From NCBI RefSeq assembly GCF_003386165.1, contig NZ_QRDV01000001.1, forward strand, positions 862,085-926,084: a stretch of 64,000 nucleotides of DNA, read 5' to 3'. The notes under the pieces were generated by a model. The model was not told the origin of the DNA, searched no databases, and saw only the letters and a program-made list of their open reading frames with translations. Shown in pieces: positions 35,813-47,615 of the stretch. The stretch is from Winogradskyella eximia (lineage in GTDB: Bacteria > Bacteroidota > Bacteroidia > Flavobacteriales > Flavobacteriaceae). Numbering within the stretch: the first letter of the stretch is position 1; each line of letters begins with the position of its first letter. Made by a program: the position numbers and the translations under genes.

Positions 35813-37272
35813 TGGTATTAAAAGACATATTATATAAGGTTACAATTAATGCTGTCGTTGGTAGTACAAGCATTACTGTGGGTAAAATTGAATTCGATTC
35901 ACGTCAAATACAAACCAACGATGTTTTTGTGGCTATTTCTGGAACCATTACAGATGGTCATAATTATATAGAGAAAGCGATAACAGATGGTGCAACCGCT
36001 ATTATTTGTGAAGTGCTTCCTGAGAATCTTCATGACGATATCACTTATATAGAAGTTGCAAATTCTAATCAAGCCATGGCATATATGGCTAATAATTTTT
36101 ATGGGCAGCCATCAGAAAATTTAAAATTGGTTGGTGTTACCGGAACGAATGGTAAAACAACAGTTTCAAGTTTATTATACCAACTATTTAAAAAAGCAGG
36201 TTATAAAGTTGGGTTGTTGTCTACAGTTAAAATTATGGTAGATAATACCACTTATAAAGCCACGCATACCACACCAGATTCTTTAACTATTAATAGATAT
36301 TTAAAGATGATGAATGATAAAGGTGTTGAATTTTGTTTTATGGAAGTGAGTTCGCATGGAATTCATCAAAGTAGAACTGAAGGTTTAAAGTTTGAAGGCG
36401 GCATTTTTACAAATCTGTCTCATGATCATTTAGATTATCACGATACGTTTGCGGAATATAGAGACGTTAAGAAAAAGTTTTTTGACCAGTTGCCAAAAGA
36501 AGCCTTTGCATTATCTAACATAGATGATAAAAATGGCTTAGTAATGTTTCAAAATACACAAGCTAAGAAATATACTTATGCGTTAAAAAATTATGCGGAT
36601 TATAGAGCGCAGATTTTAGAAAATCAGTTCAGTGGTTTATTACTGAAGTTGAATGATAGTGAATTATGGACGCGTTTAATAGGAAGTTTTAATGCTTACA
36701 ATATTCTTGCTATTTATGGTACTGCTGAATTATTAGGCTTAGAAAAAGATGAAATTTTAAGATTGATTAGTGAGCTTGAAAATGTAGCAGGACGCTTTCA
36801 GTATTTTATTTCAGAAGAGAAAATTACGGCTATTGTAGATTATGCACACACACCAGATGCATTAAAAAATGTGCTAGAAACTATAAATGATATCAGAACT
36901 AAAAACGAAGAACTGATTACTGTAGTGGGTTGTGGTGGTAATAGAGATAAGACAAAACGACCGAAAATGGCGCATATCGCTTCGGCTTTAAGTACTAAAG
37001 TGATTTTAACAAGCGATAATCCAAGAAACGAAGTGCCTGAGGTTATTATTGAAGAGATGGAAAAAGGGGTTGAGCCTCAAAATTTCAAAAAAACATTATC
37101 TGTAACGGATAGAAAACAAGCTATTAAAGCGGCTTGCCAAATGGCAGGACCAAATGATATTATTCTAATAGCCGGAAAAGGGCATGAGAATTACCAGGAA
37201 ATTAAAGGTGAGCGCTTTGATTTTGATGATTATAAAATTGTTCAAGAGTATTTAAAACAATTACAGAAATAA
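35809..37272 (+). CDS. murE: UDP-MurNAc-tripeptide (meso-DAP) ligase
   Basis: This 487-residue Mur ligase has the ATP loop GVTGTNGKTT (Lys116) and the DNPR motif (about residues 402-405). That motif is the known marker for meso-diaminopimelate rather than lysine as added residue, so the cell wall here is DAP type. It overlaps the ftsI stop by 4 bp. Confidence 0.96.
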   Translation: MMVLKDILYKVTINAVVGSTSITVGKIEFDSRQIQTNDVFVAISGTITDGHNYIEKAITDGATAIICEVLPENLHDDITYIEVANSNQAMAYMANNFYGQPSENLKLVGVTGTNGKTTVSSLLYQLFKKAGYKVGLLSTVKIMVDNTTYKATHTTPDSLTINRYLKMMNDKGVEFCFMEVSSHGIHQSRTEGLKFEGGIFTNLSHDHLDYHDTFAEYRDVKKKFFDQLPKEAFALSNIDDKNGLVMFQNTQAKKYTYALKNYADYRAQILENQFSGLLLKLNDSELWTRLIGSFNAYNILAIYGTAELLGLEKDEILRLISELENVAGRFQYFISEEKITAIVDYAHTPDALKNVLETINDIRTKNEELITVVGCGGNRDKTKRPKMAHIASALSTKVILTSDNPRNEVPEVIIEEMEKGVEPQNFKKTLSVTDRKQAIKAACQMAGPNDIILIAGKGHENYQEIKGERFDFDDYKIVQEYLKQLQK

Positions 37273-37285
37273 ATAACAACCGAGA

Positions 37286-38527
37286 ATGCTGTATTACTTA
37301 TTCGAATATTTAGAGCAACAGTTCCAATTGCCAGGAGCGTCACTTTTTGGGTTTATAACCTTTAGAGCAGCTGTGGCTATTATATTGTCGCTGTTAATTT
37401 CTACAATTTTTGGTAAACGCATTATTCGTTTTTTACAAAGACAACAAGTAGGAGAGACGATTCGTGATTTAGGATTAGAAGGACAAGTTGAAAAAGCAGG
37501 AACGCCAACAATGGGTGGAATTATCATTATTCTAGCGACTTTGATTCCTGTGCTCTTATTAGCAAAGCTTGAAAATATTTACATCATCCTTTTAATAGTG
37601 ACTACACTATGGATGGGAACCATTGGTTTTATTGATGATTATATCAAGAAATTCAAAAATGACAAAGACGGCTTAAAAGGGAAATTTAAAGTATTAGGTC
37701 AAGTAGGATTGGGTATCATAGTTGGTGCAACATTGTTTTTTCATCAAGACGTAACGCTGAAAGAAAAGTTACCTATCCAGCAACAAAATGAAATTCGTGC
37801 TGAAAACCCAAATGTGCAAGCGTCAAAATTATTTAAGGCAGAAGAGAAGTCAACCAAAACAACGATTCCTTTCTTAAAAGATAATGAGTTTGATTATTCA
37901 GATTTAATAACATGGATAAGTCCAGGTATAGAAAAATACACATGGATCATATTTATTCTGGTTAGTATTTTCATCATTACAGCAGTATCAAATGGAGCAA
38001 ATCTTACAGATGGCATAGATGGTCTTGCAGCAGGAACATCAGCCATAATTGTATTGACCTTAGGGATTTTTGCTTGGGTTTCTAGTAATATCGTTTTTTC
38101 AGGTTATTTAGATATTATGTATATCCCAAGAGCTGAAGAAATCACCATCTACATCGCAGCATTTGTAGGAGCGTTAATTGGGTTTTTGTGGTACAATACT
38201 TATCCAGCGCAAGTGTTTATGGGAGATACTGGAAGTTTAACCATTGGAGGAATCATTGCTGTAATCGCTATTGCTGTTAGAAAGGAGTGGTTAATTCCAA
38301 TTCTATGTGGCATATTCTTAGCAGAGAATTTATCAGTGGTATTGCAAGTGAGCTATTTCAAATACACAAGAAAGAAGTTTGGAGAAGGACGACGCATTTT
38401 TAAAATGTCGCCTTTGCATCATCACTATCAGAAATCAGGATATCATGAAAGTAAGATTGTAACCCGTTTTTGGATTGTTGGAATTTTACTAGCTATTATA
38501 ACAATAGTAACCTTGAAAATTAGATAA
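37286..38527 (+). CDS. mraY: phospho-MurNAc-pentapeptide transferase
   Basis: The 413-residue membrane protein shows MraY motifs [53 protein letters not shown] and the [11 protein letters not shown] loop. It makes lipid I on undecaprenyl phosphate. A polar stretch of roughly 60 residues (about 155-215) between two helices makes it longer than E. coli MraY (360), as is usual in Bacteroidota. Its stop overlaps the murD start by one base. Confidence 0.96.
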   Translation: MLYYLFEYLEQQFQLPGASLFGFITFRAAVAIILSLLISTIFGKRIIRFLQRQQVGETIRDLGLEGQVEKAGTPTMGGIIIILATLIPVLLLAKLENIYIILLIVTTLWMGTIGFIDDYIKKFKNDKDGLKGKFKVLGQVGLGIIVGATLFFHQDVTLKEKLPIQQQNEIRAENPNVQASKLFKAEEKSTKTTIPFLKDNEFDYSDLITWISPGIEKYTWIIFILVSIFIITAVSNGANLTDGIDGLAAGTSAIIVLTLGIFAWVSSNIVFSGYLDIMYIPRAEEITIYIAAFVGALIGFLWYNTYPAQVFMGDTGSLTIGGIIAVIAIAVRKEWLIPILCGIFLAENLSVVLQVSYFKYTRKKFGEGRRIFKMSPLHHHYQKSGYHESKIVTRFWIVGILLAIITIVTLKIR

Positions 38528-39858
38528 TGAAAAGGCTGGTAATTCTTGGTGGTGGCGAAAGTGGAGTAGGAACAGCGCTTTTAGGAAAAGCAAAAGGATA
38601 CGATGTATTTGTATCAGATAAAGGAAAGATTAAAGAAAAGTATAAAGACGTTCTTTTAAATAATGAGATTGAATTTGAAGATGAACAGCATACGGAATCA
38701 AAAATTCTAAATGCAGACATCGTCATGAAAAGTCCTGGTATTCCAGATAAAGTAGCTTTAGTGAAACAAATTCGTGAAACAGGAATTAAAGTGGTTTCTG
38801 AAATTGAATTTGCTTCCAAATTTACGGATGCAACGTTGGTGGCAATTACAGGAAGTAATGGTAAAACTACAACGGCAACGTTAACACATCATTTGTTAAA
38901 TCAAGATTTAGATGTGGGTTTAGCTGGAAATATTGGAGATAGTTTCGCGAAGCAGATTTTAGAAAAGAATCATGATAACTACGTGTTGGAGATTAGTAGT
39001 TTTCAATTGGATGATATCGTTGATTTTAAACCAAAAATTGCGATTTTAACGAATGTAACACCAGACCACTTAGATAGATATGATTATAAGTTTGAGAACT
39101 ATATCGCTTCAAAATTTAGAGTTATAGAGAATCAAACAGAAGATGATTATTTTATATATGATGCAGATGATGAAGTCATTTTAGACTATATGAAAACGCA
39201 TCAAATTCGATCAAAAAAATTGCCTTTTTCATTAACAAAAGTTATTGAGCAAGGCGCATATTTAGACAATAATAATATTACAATAACAATAGATAACAAT
39301 AAAATCATTATGCCAACAAAAAATTTAGCATTAGAAGGAAAACATAACGTGAAGAATGCAATGGCGGCTTCTACTGTTGCGCATTTACTTAAAATTAGAA
39401 AACAAACTATACGTGAGAGTTTAGAGAACTTTCAAGGTGTTGAGCATCGATTAGAGCACGTGTTAAAAATTAATAAGGTGCAGTATATTAATGACTCAAA
39501 AGCAACAAATGTTAATGCAACGTATTTCGCTTTAGAAAGTATGGATGCACCTACGGTTTGGATTGTTGGTGGTGTTGATAAAGGTAATGAGTACAGGGAA
39601 TTATTTCCATTTGTAAACGAAAAAGTAAAGGCGATAATCTGCTTAGGAGTAGATAATGCAAAGCTTATGGAGTCGTTTGGGAAGATGGTTGATGTGATTA
39701 TTGAAACACAATATATGAGCGAAGCTGTAAAGATCGCTTACAAACTTGCTGATGCTGGAGACAATGTATTATTGTCACCTGCTTGCGCGAGTTTTGATTT
39801 ATTTGAAAACTATGAAGATAGAGGTCGTCAATTTAAAAATGCCGTAAGAAATTTGTAA
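38527..39858 (+). CDS. murD: UDP-MurNAc-L-alanine:D-glutamate ligase
   Basis: The product is 443 residues, starting with the Rossmann-like RLVILGGGESGVGTALLGKAK. The ATP loop is ITGSNGKTT (Lys113), followed by ISSFQLDDI, NVTPDHLDRY and HRLEHV. It adds D-glutamate to UDP-MurNAc-Ala in the cytoplasm. Confidence 0.95.
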   Translation: MKRLVILGGGESGVGTALLGKAKGYDVFVSDKGKIKEKYKDVLLNNEIEFEDEQHTESKILNADIVMKSPGIPDKVALVKQIRETGIKVVSEIEFASKFTDATLVAITGSNGKTTTATLTHHLLNQDLDVGLAGNIGDSFAKQILEKNHDNYVLEISSFQLDDIVDFKPKIAILTNVTPDHLDRYDYKFENYIASKFRVIENQTEDDYFIYDADDEVILDYMKTHQIRSKKLPFSLTKVIEQGAYLDNNNITITIDNNKIIMPTKNLALEGKHNVKNAMAASTVAHLLKIRKQTIRESLENFQGVEHRLEHVLKINKVQYINDSKATNVNATYFALESMDAPTVWIVGGVDKGNEYRELFPFVNEKVKAIICLGVDNAKLMESFGKMVDVIIETQYMSEAVKIAYKLADAGDNVLLSPACASFDLFENYEDRGRQFKNAVRNL

Positions 39859-39903
39859 TATAAAGTTAAGATGAATTAGGGACTAATCTATAAAAGGTTA
39901 AGC

Positions 39904-41091
39904 ATGCAAAATTTATTCAAACAAATAAAAGGAGATAAAGCCATTTGGGCTATAGTCACACTGTTGGCTATATTTTCGTTTATGCCTGTTTATAGTGCTG
40001 CAAGTAACTTGGCTAATAGCGGCAATACAAATACATTTTCTTTTTTTATTAAGCATTTTATGCACCTATTTTTAGGCTTTGCAATTATGTTTGGTATTCA
40101 TAAAGTACCTTATAAATATTTTCGAGGTTTATCTATGGTGATGATTCCAATAGTGTTTGTGCTATTGTTAGTTACAATGCTTCAAGGTACTACCATAGAT
40201 GGTGCAAATGCTAGTCGATGGATACAAATTCCTATTGTGAATATGTCTTTTCAAACATCCACTTTGGCAGCAGTTGTATTGATGGTGTATGTGGCGCGCT
40301 ATTTATCGAAAATTAAAGATAAAGATGTTAGTTTTAAAGAGTCTTTGTTGCCGCTTTGGGGACCGGTTTTTTTAATTCTAATTTTAATCTTACCAGCTAA
40401 TTTTTCTACTACAGCAATCATTTTTACCATGATTATGATGTTGGCATTTATTGGTGGTTATCCAATAAAATACCTTTTGATTATAATTGGTACAGGCTTG
40501 TTGGCGCTCACAATGTTTGTTTTAGTGGCAAAAGCGTTTCCAGATGCTATGCCGAATAGGGTGGACACATGGATAAGTAGAATTGAAAATTTTGCGAATG
40601 GAGAAGATACTGAGGCAGATTATCAAATTGAAAAAGCAAAAATTGCTATAGCTACAGGTATTACACCTTTAGGTCCTGGTAAAAGCATTCAGAAGAATTT
40701 TCTTCCACAATCCTCATCCGATTTTATTTTTGCAATAATTATTGAGGAATACGGATTATATGGAGGTGTATTCTTGTTGGTGTTATATATGTGGTTGTTA
40801 TTTAGAATTGTGATTGTAAGTCATAAATCAGATACTATATTCGGGAAATTATTAGTCTTAGGTGTTGGTTTACCTATTGTTTTTCAGGCATTAATTAATA
40901 TGGCAGTTGCTGTGGAGTTATTTCCTGTAACGGGTCAAACCTTGCCATTAATCAGTAGTGGAGGAACATCTATTTGGATGACTTGTTTAGCTATAGGAAT
41001 TATATTAAGTGTAAGCGCTAAGCGCGAAGAATTAAAGGAACAAGAGGATGCGGAAGATGATCCATTAGCTATTTTAAGTGAAGCAATATAA
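39904..41091 (+). CDS. ftsW: septal peptidoglycan glycosyltransferase FtsW
   Basis: This 395-residue SEDS protein has about ten helices. It carries the family motifs [13 protein letters not shown] and the C-terminal [17 protein letters not shown]. The conserved Asp expected in the long periplasmic loop falls in the [14 protein letters not shown] to [11 protein letters not shown] region. It polymerises septal glycan strands with FtsI. Its stop overlaps the murG start by one base. Confidence 0.95.
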   Translation: MQNLFKQIKGDKAIWAIVTLLAIFSFMPVYSAASNLANSGNTNTFSFFIKHFMHLFLGFAIMFGIHKVPYKYFRGLSMVMIPIVFVLLLVTMLQGTTIDGANASRWIQIPIVNMSFQTSTLAAVVLMVYVARYLSKIKDKDVSFKESLLPLWGPVFLILILILPANFSTTAIIFTMIMMLAFIGGYPIKYLLIIIGTGLLALTMFVLVAKAFPDAMPNRVDTWISRIENFANGEDTEADYQIEKAKIAIATGITPLGPGKSIQKNFLPQSSSDFIFAIIIEEYGLYGGVFLLVLYMWLLFRIVIVSHKSDTIFGKLLVLGVGLPIVFQALINMAVAVELFPVTGQTLPLISSGGTSIWMTCLAIGIILSVSAKREELKEQEDAEDDPLAILSEAI

Positions 41092-42185
41092 TGAGTAACT
41101 ATAAATTTATATTATCAGGAGGTGGAACAGGAGGACATATTTATCCTGCGGTTGCGATTGCGGACGAGTTAAAGTCGCGCTATCCTGATGCTGAATTTTT
41201 GTTTGTTGGTGCTTCTGATCGCATGGAAATGGATAAAGTGCCACAAGCTGGTTATAAAATTGAAGGGTTGTGGATTTCAGGAATTCAACGCAAAATGACA
41301 TTAAAGAATTTAGCGTTTCCGTTTAAGCTAATTAGTAGTTTGTTACGTTCTAGGAAAATTGTAAACAGTTTTAAGCCAGATGCTGTTATTGGAACTGGTG
41401 GTTTTGCGAGTGGACCATTACTGCATGTGGCTTCTTCAAAAGGAATTCCGAGTTTAATTCAAGAACAAAATTCATTTCCAGGAATTACAAATAAGTTGTT
41501 GGCTAAAAAAGTAAATACTATTTGTGTGGCTTATGATGGTTTGGAGAAGTTCTTTCCAAAAGAAAAAATAAAACTAACAGGAAATCCAATACGTAAGGAT
41601 TTATTAGAGGTAAAAAACAAACATATTGAAGGTAAGGATGCTTTCAAATTAAAGCATAATAAAAAAACACTTTTGGTTTTAGGAGGGAGTTTAGGTGCTA
41701 GACGAATCAACCAATTAATAGAAGCAAATATTGCCTTTTTTGAAGCTCAAGATATTCAAGTGATTTGGCAATGTGGAAAATTGTATTACGAGCAGTATAA
41801 GCAATATAATGAATTGAAAGGAGTGCAAGTGCATGCGTTTTTAAATCAAATGGATTTGGCTTATGCAGCTGCGGATGTTATAATCTCGAGAGCAGGAGCA
41901 ATTTCGGTTTCAGAACTATGTATCGTTGGGAAACCTGTTGTTTTTATTCCATCGCCAAATGTCGCAGAAGACCATCAAACTAAAAATGCAAAATCGGTTG
42001 CAGATAAAAATGCAGCAATTTTAATACGAGAAAAAGATTTGGATTTTAATTTTCAAAACCAATTTTCAGAATTGATTTCAAACGAAAATAAACAAAAAGA
42101 ATTAAGCAAAAATATTGAAGCCTTAGCATTAGTAAATGCAACAAATGATATTGTTGATGAGGTTGAAAAATTGTTAAAAAAGTAA
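41091..42185 (+). CDS. murG: UDP-GlcNAc:lipid I N-acetylglucosaminyltransferase
   Basis: The 364-residue GT28 enzyme has the [16 protein letters not shown] loop at the N-terminus, [33 protein letters not shown] and [11 protein letters not shown]. It converts lipid I to lipid II at the inner face of the membrane. murC starts right after its stop with no gap. Confidence 0.96.
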   Translation: MSNYKFILSGGGTGGHIYPAVAIADELKSRYPDAEFLFVGASDRMEMDKVPQAGYKIEGLWISGIQRKMTLKNLAFPFKLISSLLRSRKIVNSFKPDAVIGTGGFASGPLLHVASSKGIPSLIQEQNSFPGITNKLLAKKVNTICVAYDGLEKFFPKEKIKLTGNPIRKDLLEVKNKHIEGKDAFKLKHNKKTLLVLGGSLGARRINQLIEANIAFFEAQDIQVIWQCGKLYYEQYKQYNELKGVQVHAFLNQMDLAYAAADVIISRAGAISVSELCIVGKPVVFIPSPNVAEDHQTKNAKSVADKNAAILIREKDLDFNFQNQFSELISNENKQKELSKNIEALALVNATNDIVDEVEKLLKK

Positions 42186-43538
42186 ATGAATTTCAGTATT
42201 GTACATAACGTCTATTTTATTGGTGTGGGTGGCATCGGAATGAGTGCTATCGCGCGCTATTTTGTGGCTAATGGCAAACAGGTGGCAGGTTATGACAAAA
42301 CACCAACTGAAATCACTAAATCACTTGAAGATTTGGGTGTTGAAATTCATTTTGAAGATGATATCAAATACATAGCACATTCATTTTTAAATCCTGAAAA
42401 TACACTAGTTGTTTATACACCTGCAGTACCTAAAAATCATTCGGAATTAAATTATTTTAAAGATAATAATTTTAATGTTTTAAAACGCTCTGCGGTTTTA
42501 GGTGAAATTACGAAGCAAACGGTTTGTTTAGCAGTTGCAGGAACTCATGGTAAAACAACCACAACTAGTATTTTAGGGCATTTATTGAATGTATGTAATG
42601 TACCTGTTACGGCATTTTTAGGTGGAATAGGGGAAAACTATAATTCAAACTTAATACTCAACGGAACAGATGTCACTGTTGTAGAGGCAGATGAGTTTGA
42701 TCGTTCGTTTTTAACATTGTCTCCAGACTTGGCTTGCATTACTTCGATGGATGCAGATCATTTAGATATTTACGGAAATGCTGAAGAACTGGTAAAGAGC
42801 TTTAAGGATTTTTCAGAATGTATAAAGCCAGAAGGAAAGTTATTTGTTAGAAATGGTTTGCCTTTAAAAGGTATTACTTACGGCATTGAAGATGATTCAG
42901 ATTATAGCGCGCAGAATATCTCTATTGAAAACGGTAGTTACATATTTGATGTAAAAACACCTAAAGGCATTCAGAAAGGTTTTAAATTCAGTTTACCAGG
43001 AAGACATAACCTGTCTAATGCAATTATTGCATTGGCAATGGCTCTAGAATATGGTTGCTCGTATAATGATTTGGCAATTGGGTTAGAAACATACAAAGGG
43101 GTAAAACGAAGATTTACATATCAAATAAAAACGGACGATTTTGTTTTTATAGATGATTATGCGCATCATCCTGAAGAAATTAAAGCTGTATACCAAGCCG
43201 TTAGAGAAATGTATCCTGGTAAGAAGGTATTGGCTATTTTTCAACCACATTTATTTAGCAGAACAAAGGATTTTGTGGATGGATTTGCAGAGAGTCTTTC
43301 AAAATTTGATGAATTATTGCTCTTAGATATTTACCCAGCAAGAGAATTACCAATGGAAGGAATAACTTCTGAATGGTTATTAAAAAAGATTAACAATCCG
43401 AATAAAAAATTAATTCAAAAATCAGAAATAATTAATGAAATTCAGAAATCTGATGCTCAAATTGTATTGACAATTGGAGCTGGAGATATTGGAGCAGAGG
43501 TAAAAAAAATTAAAGAAGCGTTCCATCATGAAGATTAA
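42186..43538 (+). CDS. murC: UDP-MurNAc:L-alanine ligase
   Basis: The product is 450 residues with GVGGIGMSAIARYF at the N-terminus, the ATP loop AGTHGKTTTTS (Lys123), VVEADEFDRSFL and DDYAHHPEEI. It starts the stem peptide by adding L-alanine. It overlaps ftsQ by 11 bp. Confidence 0.96.
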   Translation: MNFSIVHNVYFIGVGGIGMSAIARYFVANGKQVAGYDKTPTEITKSLEDLGVEIHFEDDIKYIAHSFLNPENTLVVYTPAVPKNHSELNYFKDNNFNVLKRSAVLGEITKQTVCLAVAGTHGKTTTTSILGHLLNVCNVPVTAFLGGIGENYNSNLILNGTDVTVVEADEFDRSFLTLSPDLACITSMDADHLDIYGNAEELVKSFKDFSECIKPEGKLFVRNGLPLKGITYGIEDDSDYSAQNISIENGSYIFDVKTPKGIQKGFKFSLPGRHNLSNAIIALAMALEYGCSYNDLAIGLETYKGVKRRFTYQIKTDDFVFIDDYAHHPEEIKAVYQAVREMYPGKKVLAIFQPHLFSRTKDFVDGFAESLSKFDELLLLDIYPARELPMEGITSEWLLKKINNPNKKLIQKSEIINEIQKSDAQIVLTIGAGDIGAEVKKIKEAFHHED

Positions 43539-44247
43539 TTACAACTATATAAAAGTCATAGGTTTATTGCTGTTGGTAGGCTTTTTGTTTGCATTTTCTA
43601 ATCATAGAAATAAGACAAGAAAAGTAAGCGAACCAAACATAACTTTCTTGGGCGAAAACAAATTATTCATTACAGATGCGAATGTTAGTAAATTGTTAAT
43701 ACAAAACCGAGAACCTGTTTCGCAGCAACCTAAAGAAATTATAGATTTGAACAAATTAGAATCTGCCCTGAAATCTAATCCAATGATAAAGCGTGCGGAA
43801 GTGTTCATGTCAGTAAACGGTGCGCTTTCAGCTGAAATTGAACAAAAAAGACCTATTGCAAGAGTGAACACAAATGCGTCGTATTATATCGATGACGAAG
43901 GTGGATTTATGCCTTTGTCTCATAATTATACAGCAAGAGTTCCTCTAGTTACTGGAAATATTGATAAAAATAAGCTCGAAACAGTCTTTCAATTTGCAAA
44001 AACTGTAGATGAAGATGATTTTTTGAAGAAGCATATCATTGAGATTCGTCAGAATGACGATAATACAATCGATTTTAAAATTCGAAGAAATAGTTTTAGA
44101 GTTCATTTAGGAACTTTAAAACAACTCGAAAAAAAAATAAACAATTATAAGGCTTTTTACCAAAAGGCTTTAAAAGACCAAGTTTTAGATAACTATGCTG
44201 TAGTAAATCTAAAATTTGATAAACAAGTTATTTGCACCAAAAAGTAA
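43528..44247 (+). CDS. ftsQ: divisome protein FtsQ
   Basis: The 239-residue protein has a short cytoplasmic tail, one membrane helix (about 7-24), and a POTRA-like segment (about 60-125: LESALKSNPMIKRAEVFMSVNGALSAEI in two parts), followed by the FtsQ beta domain. The sequence is weakly conserved, but topology and the place between murC and ftsA are diagnostic. It bridges early and late divisome proteins in the periplasm. Confidence 0.9.
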   Translation: MKINYNYIKVIGLLLLVGFLFAFSNHRNKTRKVSEPNITFLGENKLFITDANVSKLLIQNREPVSQQPKEIIDLNKLESALKSNPMIKRAEVFMSVNGALSAEIEQKRPIARVNTNASYYIDDEGGFMPLSHNYTARVPLVTGNIDKNKLETVFQFAKTVDEDDFLKKHIIEIRQNDDNTIDFKIRRNSFRVHLGTLKQLEKKINNYKAFYQKALKDQVLDNYAVVNLKFDKQVICTKK

Positions 44248-44250
44248 ACT

Positions 44251-45582
44251 ATGGACAAGCAAAACATTTCGGTAGGCCTAGATATAGGTACCACAAAAAT
44301 TGTGGCCATGATTGGTCGCAAAAACGATTATGGTAAAGTAGAGATTTTGGGCTTAGGTAAGGCCAAAAGTATGGGAGTGCATCGTGGTGTGGTTAATAAT
44401 ATCACGCAGACCATTCAATCTATTCAACAAGCAGTACAAGAAGCTGAGGCTGCTGCATCAGAAAAAATTGAAGACGTAACAGTTGGTATTGCAGGTCAGC
44501 ATATTCGTAGTTTACAACATAGTGATTATATCACAAGACCAAATTCTGACATCGTAATTGATGAAGATGACATTGATCGTTTAATTAATCAAGTGCATAA
44601 ATTGGTTATGCTTCCTGGTGAAGAAATTATTCATGTGTTACCTCAAGAATTTAAAATTGATGGTCAGGCTGAAATCAAGGAGCCTATCGGAATGTATGGA
44701 GGACGATTAGAAGCTAATTTTCATGTTGTAGTTGGTCAGGTATCATCAATTAGAAATGTTGGTCGTTGTATAAAAAGTGCAGGTTTAACATTAGAAGGAA
44801 TTACGTTAGAACCACTTGCTTCTGCAAATGCAGTTTTAAGTAGAGAAGAAAAGGAAGCTGGTGTTGCACTGATTGATATAGGAGGTGGAACAACAGATTT
44901 AGCTGTTTTTAAAGACGGTATTATTCGTCATACAGCTGTAATCCCTTTTGGTGGAAATGTAATTACTGAAGATATAAAAGAAGGCTGTTCAATTATTGAA
45001 AAACAAGCAGAGCTTTTAAAAGTGAAGTTTGGTTCTGCATGGCCAGGTGAAAATAAGGATAACGAAATTGTGTCTATTCCAGGATTAAGAGGAAGAGAGC
45101 CAAAAGAAATTACGTTAAAGAATTTGTCTAAAATTATTCATGCAAGAGTTGTGGAAATTATAGAGCAAGTTTATGTTGAAATTAAAAATTACGGTCACGA
45201 GGAGCAAAAGAAAAAACTCATTGGTGGTATTGTTTTAACAGGTGGTGGAAGCCAATTAAAGCATTTAAAACAACTTGTAGAATATATTACAGGTATGGAT
45301 ACCAGAATAGGCTATCCAAATGAGCATTTAGCAGGAGATAGTGATGAGGATATAGCGAGTCCATTATTTGCCACAGCAGTTGGTTTAGTAATGGATGGTT
45401 TAAAACGTCAAGAGCGTAAAAAAGTAGAAGCAATCGAAGAAGAAATGATTGCGGCTGTAGAAGAAGAACAAATACAAGAGCCAGAAATGGATGTTGTAAT
45501 AGAAGAACCGAAAAAAGAGCGTCGTTCATTTTTAGATAAATTAACGGAGCGTGTAAAGGATTTTTTAGATAATGCGGAATAA
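44251..45582 (+). CDS. ftsA: actin-like membrane tether of the Z ring, FtsA
   Basis: This 443-residue actin-fold protein opens VGLDIGTTKIVAMIGRK (phosphate-1 loop). It contains ALIDIGGGTTDLAVFKDG (phosphate-2), GIVLTGGGSQLKHL (adenosine loop) and the 1C-domain region with GIAGQHIRS. The acidic linker EEEMIAAVEEEQIQEPEMD leads to a C-terminal amphipathic helix RRSFLDKLTERVKDFLD that would bind the membrane. It anchors FtsZ filaments. Confidence 0.96.
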   Translation: MDKQNISVGLDIGTTKIVAMIGRKNDYGKVEILGLGKAKSMGVHRGVVNNITQTIQSIQQAVQEAEAAASEKIEDVTVGIAGQHIRSLQHSDYITRPNSDIVIDEDDIDRLINQVHKLVMLPGEEIIHVLPQEFKIDGQAEIKEPIGMYGGRLEANFHVVVGQVSSIRNVGRCIKSAGLTLEGITLEPLASANAVLSREEKEAGVALIDIGGGTTDLAVFKDGIIRHTAVIPFGGNVITEDIKEGCSIIEKQAELLKVKFGSAWPGENKDNEIVSIPGLRGREPKEITLKNLSKIIHARVVEIIEQVYVEIKNYGHEEQKKKLIGGIVLTGGGSQLKHLKQLVEYITGMDTRIGYPNEHLAGDSDEDIASPLFATAVGLVMDGLKRQERKKVEAIEEEMIAAVEEEQIQEPEMDVVIEEPKKERRSFLDKLTERVKDFLDNAE

Positions 45583-45647
45583 TGCGCAAGTAAAAATTAT
45601 CTGAATAGAATTAAAAATAAAATTGAAAACCCATAATCATAATTAAA

Positions 45648-47579
45648 ATGAGTAGTAGCAACGAATTTGGAAACATTTCATTTGATTTGCCAAAGCACCA
45701 ATCAAACGTCATCAAGGTAATTGGTGTTGGTGGTGGTGGAAGCAATGCCATTAATCACATGTTTCAACAAGGTATAAAAGGAGTCGATTTTGTAATCTGT
45801 AATACAGATTCTCAAGCATTACAAAGTAGTGGTGTTCCTAATAAGATTCAGTTAGGAGTTAATTTAACTGAAGGATTAGGTGCAGGTGCAAATCCAGATG
45901 TTGGAGAAGAAGCAGCAGTAGAGAGTTTAGAAGACATCCGTAGAATGTTAGATACCAATACAAAAATGGTATTTATCACTGCAGGTATGGGTGGAGGAAC
46001 AGGTACAGGTGCTGCACCAGTTATCGCTAAAATGGCTAAAGAACTCGATATACTTACTGTAGGAATTGTAACGATGCCGTTTCAGTTTGAAGGTAAAATG
46101 CGAAATGCGCAAGCACAACGTGGTATAGAAAAATTACGTGCACATGTAGACTCGTTAGTTGTTATAAATAATAATAAGCTTCGTGAAGTTTACGGAAACC
46201 TTGGGTTTAAAGCAGGTTTCTCTAAAGCAGATGAAGTATTATCTACAGCGTCTCGCGGTATAGCTGAAGTAATTACACATCACTATACACAAAACATCGA
46301 TTTACGTGATGCTAAAACTGTATTGAGTAATAGTGGAACTGCGATTATGGGTTCTGCTACAGCTTCAGGTCAAACAAGAGCGCAAGAAGCGATCATGAGT
46401 GCTTTAGATTCGCCATTACTTAACGATAATAAAATCACAGGAGCTAAAAACGTATTGTTGCTAATCGTTTCTGGTTCTCAAGAAATTACTATTGATGAAA
46501 TCGGTGAAATAAATGATCATATTCAAACTGAAGCAGGATTTGGAGCCAATATAATTATGGGTGTTGGTGAAGATGAAGATTTACAAGAGTCTATTTCTGT
46601 AACTATTATTGCTACAGGATTTGATCTTGATCAGCAGAATGAAATTTCTAATACTGAAACAAAAAAAGTAATTCACGCTTTAGGAGAAACTACTGAAACG
46701 ACTACTCAAGAAAAGGAGCCTGCGATTATAACGCCAGATATCGTTTTAGAAAAAGAAAAGGAAAATCCAATTGTTAGACATACTTTGCTTGAAGAAGAAG
46801 AGGTTATTACTGAAACTAAAGCAGAAGATACTAATGAAACTAACTTAATCGCAACTACAGATTTCTTAAAAAACATGAATGTAGTTTACGATGAGGTTTT
46901 AGATTCTAAACAGGAAGCTGTAGTTGAGCCTGAGGATTTTGTTATTACACCTATAGTAAATAAAGCAGAGAGAATTGAAGAAGTACAAGAAGAGCAAATT
47001 ACATTTTCTTTCGATTTACCATTAGCCAAAAAGGAGCCTCAACAAGTTGAAGAGCCTAAAGCTAAAGAAGAAAAAATGTTCTTTAGTTTAGAGGAAGAAG
47101 TTAAGGATATTGATGTTAACCAACCTATTGAAATTATTTCAGTAACAGAGGTTAATGAGCAAGGTGAAAAGCGTTATGCCTTAGATGATTTTGAAACATT
47201 TGAATCTTCTATAAATACTAAAAATGAAAGAACAGAAGTAAAAGAAGAAATTGTTTTTGAAAAGAAAACACTTCCTTTAGATGAAACTGTAGAAATGACT
47301 GAGGAAGAAATTGACCCTATTAACAGTCCGCTTTCAGATTTATTAATCGCTCGTGCAGATGAGCGCAGAAGAAAAATGAAAGATTTCAATTATAAGTTTA
47401 ATAATGCTAAAATAGACGAAATAGAAAAGGTGCCTGCTTACAAAAGACATGGTGTTAATTTAGAAGATGCTCAGCATTCTTCTGAAACAAAAGCTTCAAG
47501 AATGTCTGTCGGAACAGATGAAAACGACGATATTCAATTAAGAAGTAATAATTCATTTTTACACGATAATGTAGATTAA
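45648..47579 (+). CDS. ftsZ: tubulin-like division GTPase FtsZ with long C-terminal linker
   Basis: This 643-residue FtsZ has the T1 loop [13 protein letters not shown], the tubulin signature GGGTGTG (residues 115-121), and the T7 loop region around [13 protein letters not shown]. After about residue 325 comes an acidic, Glu/Thr-rich linker of roughly 270 residues, much longer than in E. coli. The conserved C-terminal peptide is readable as [11 protein letters not shown] (595-605), but 38 more residues follow it. Long linkers are usual in Flavobacteriia. It ends the dcw cluster, with a strong terminator 37 bp later. Confidence 0.96.
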   Translation: MSSSNEFGNISFDLPKHQSNVIKVIGVGGGGSNAINHMFQQGIKGVDFVICNTDSQALQSSGVPNKIQLGVNLTEGLGAGANPDVGEEAAVESLEDIRRMLDTNTKMVFITAGMGGGTGTGAAPVIAKMAKELDILTVGIVTMPFQFEGKMRNAQAQRGIEKLRAHVDSLVVINNNKLREVYGNLGFKAGFSKADEVLSTASRGIAEVITHHYTQNIDLRDAKTVLSNSGTAIMGSATASGQTRAQEAIMSALDSPLLNDNKITGAKNVLLLIVSGSQEITIDEIGEINDHIQTEAGFGANIIMGVGEDEDLQESISVTIIATGFDLDQQNEISNTETKKVIHALGETTETTTQEKEPAIITPDIVLEKEKENPIVRHTLLEEEEVITETKAEDTNETNLIATTDFLKNMNVVYDEVLDSKQEAVVEPEDFVITPIVNKAERIEEVQEEQITFSFDLPLAKKEPQQVEEPKAKEEKMFFSLEEEVKDIDVNQPIEIISVTEVNEQGEKRYALDDFETFESSINTKNERTEVKEEIVFEKKTLPLDETVEMTEEEIDPINSPLSDLLIARADERRRKMKDFNYKFNNAKIDEIEKVPAYKRHGVNLEDAQHSSETKASRMSVGTDENDDIQLRSNNSFLHDNVD

Positions 47580-47615
47580 TAGCAAATTTTGTTATGGTGT
47601 AAAAACACTGAAGTC

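Noticed and set aside
45287..45589. 100-codon minus-strand ORF over the ftsA 3' end
   Set aside because: It is a Leu-rich shadow of the acidic FtsA linker, with no start signal.
45648..47579. FtsZ length of 643 residues as a gene fusion
   Set aside because: Long acidic linkers are normal for FtsZ of Flavobacteriia, and no second domain is visible.
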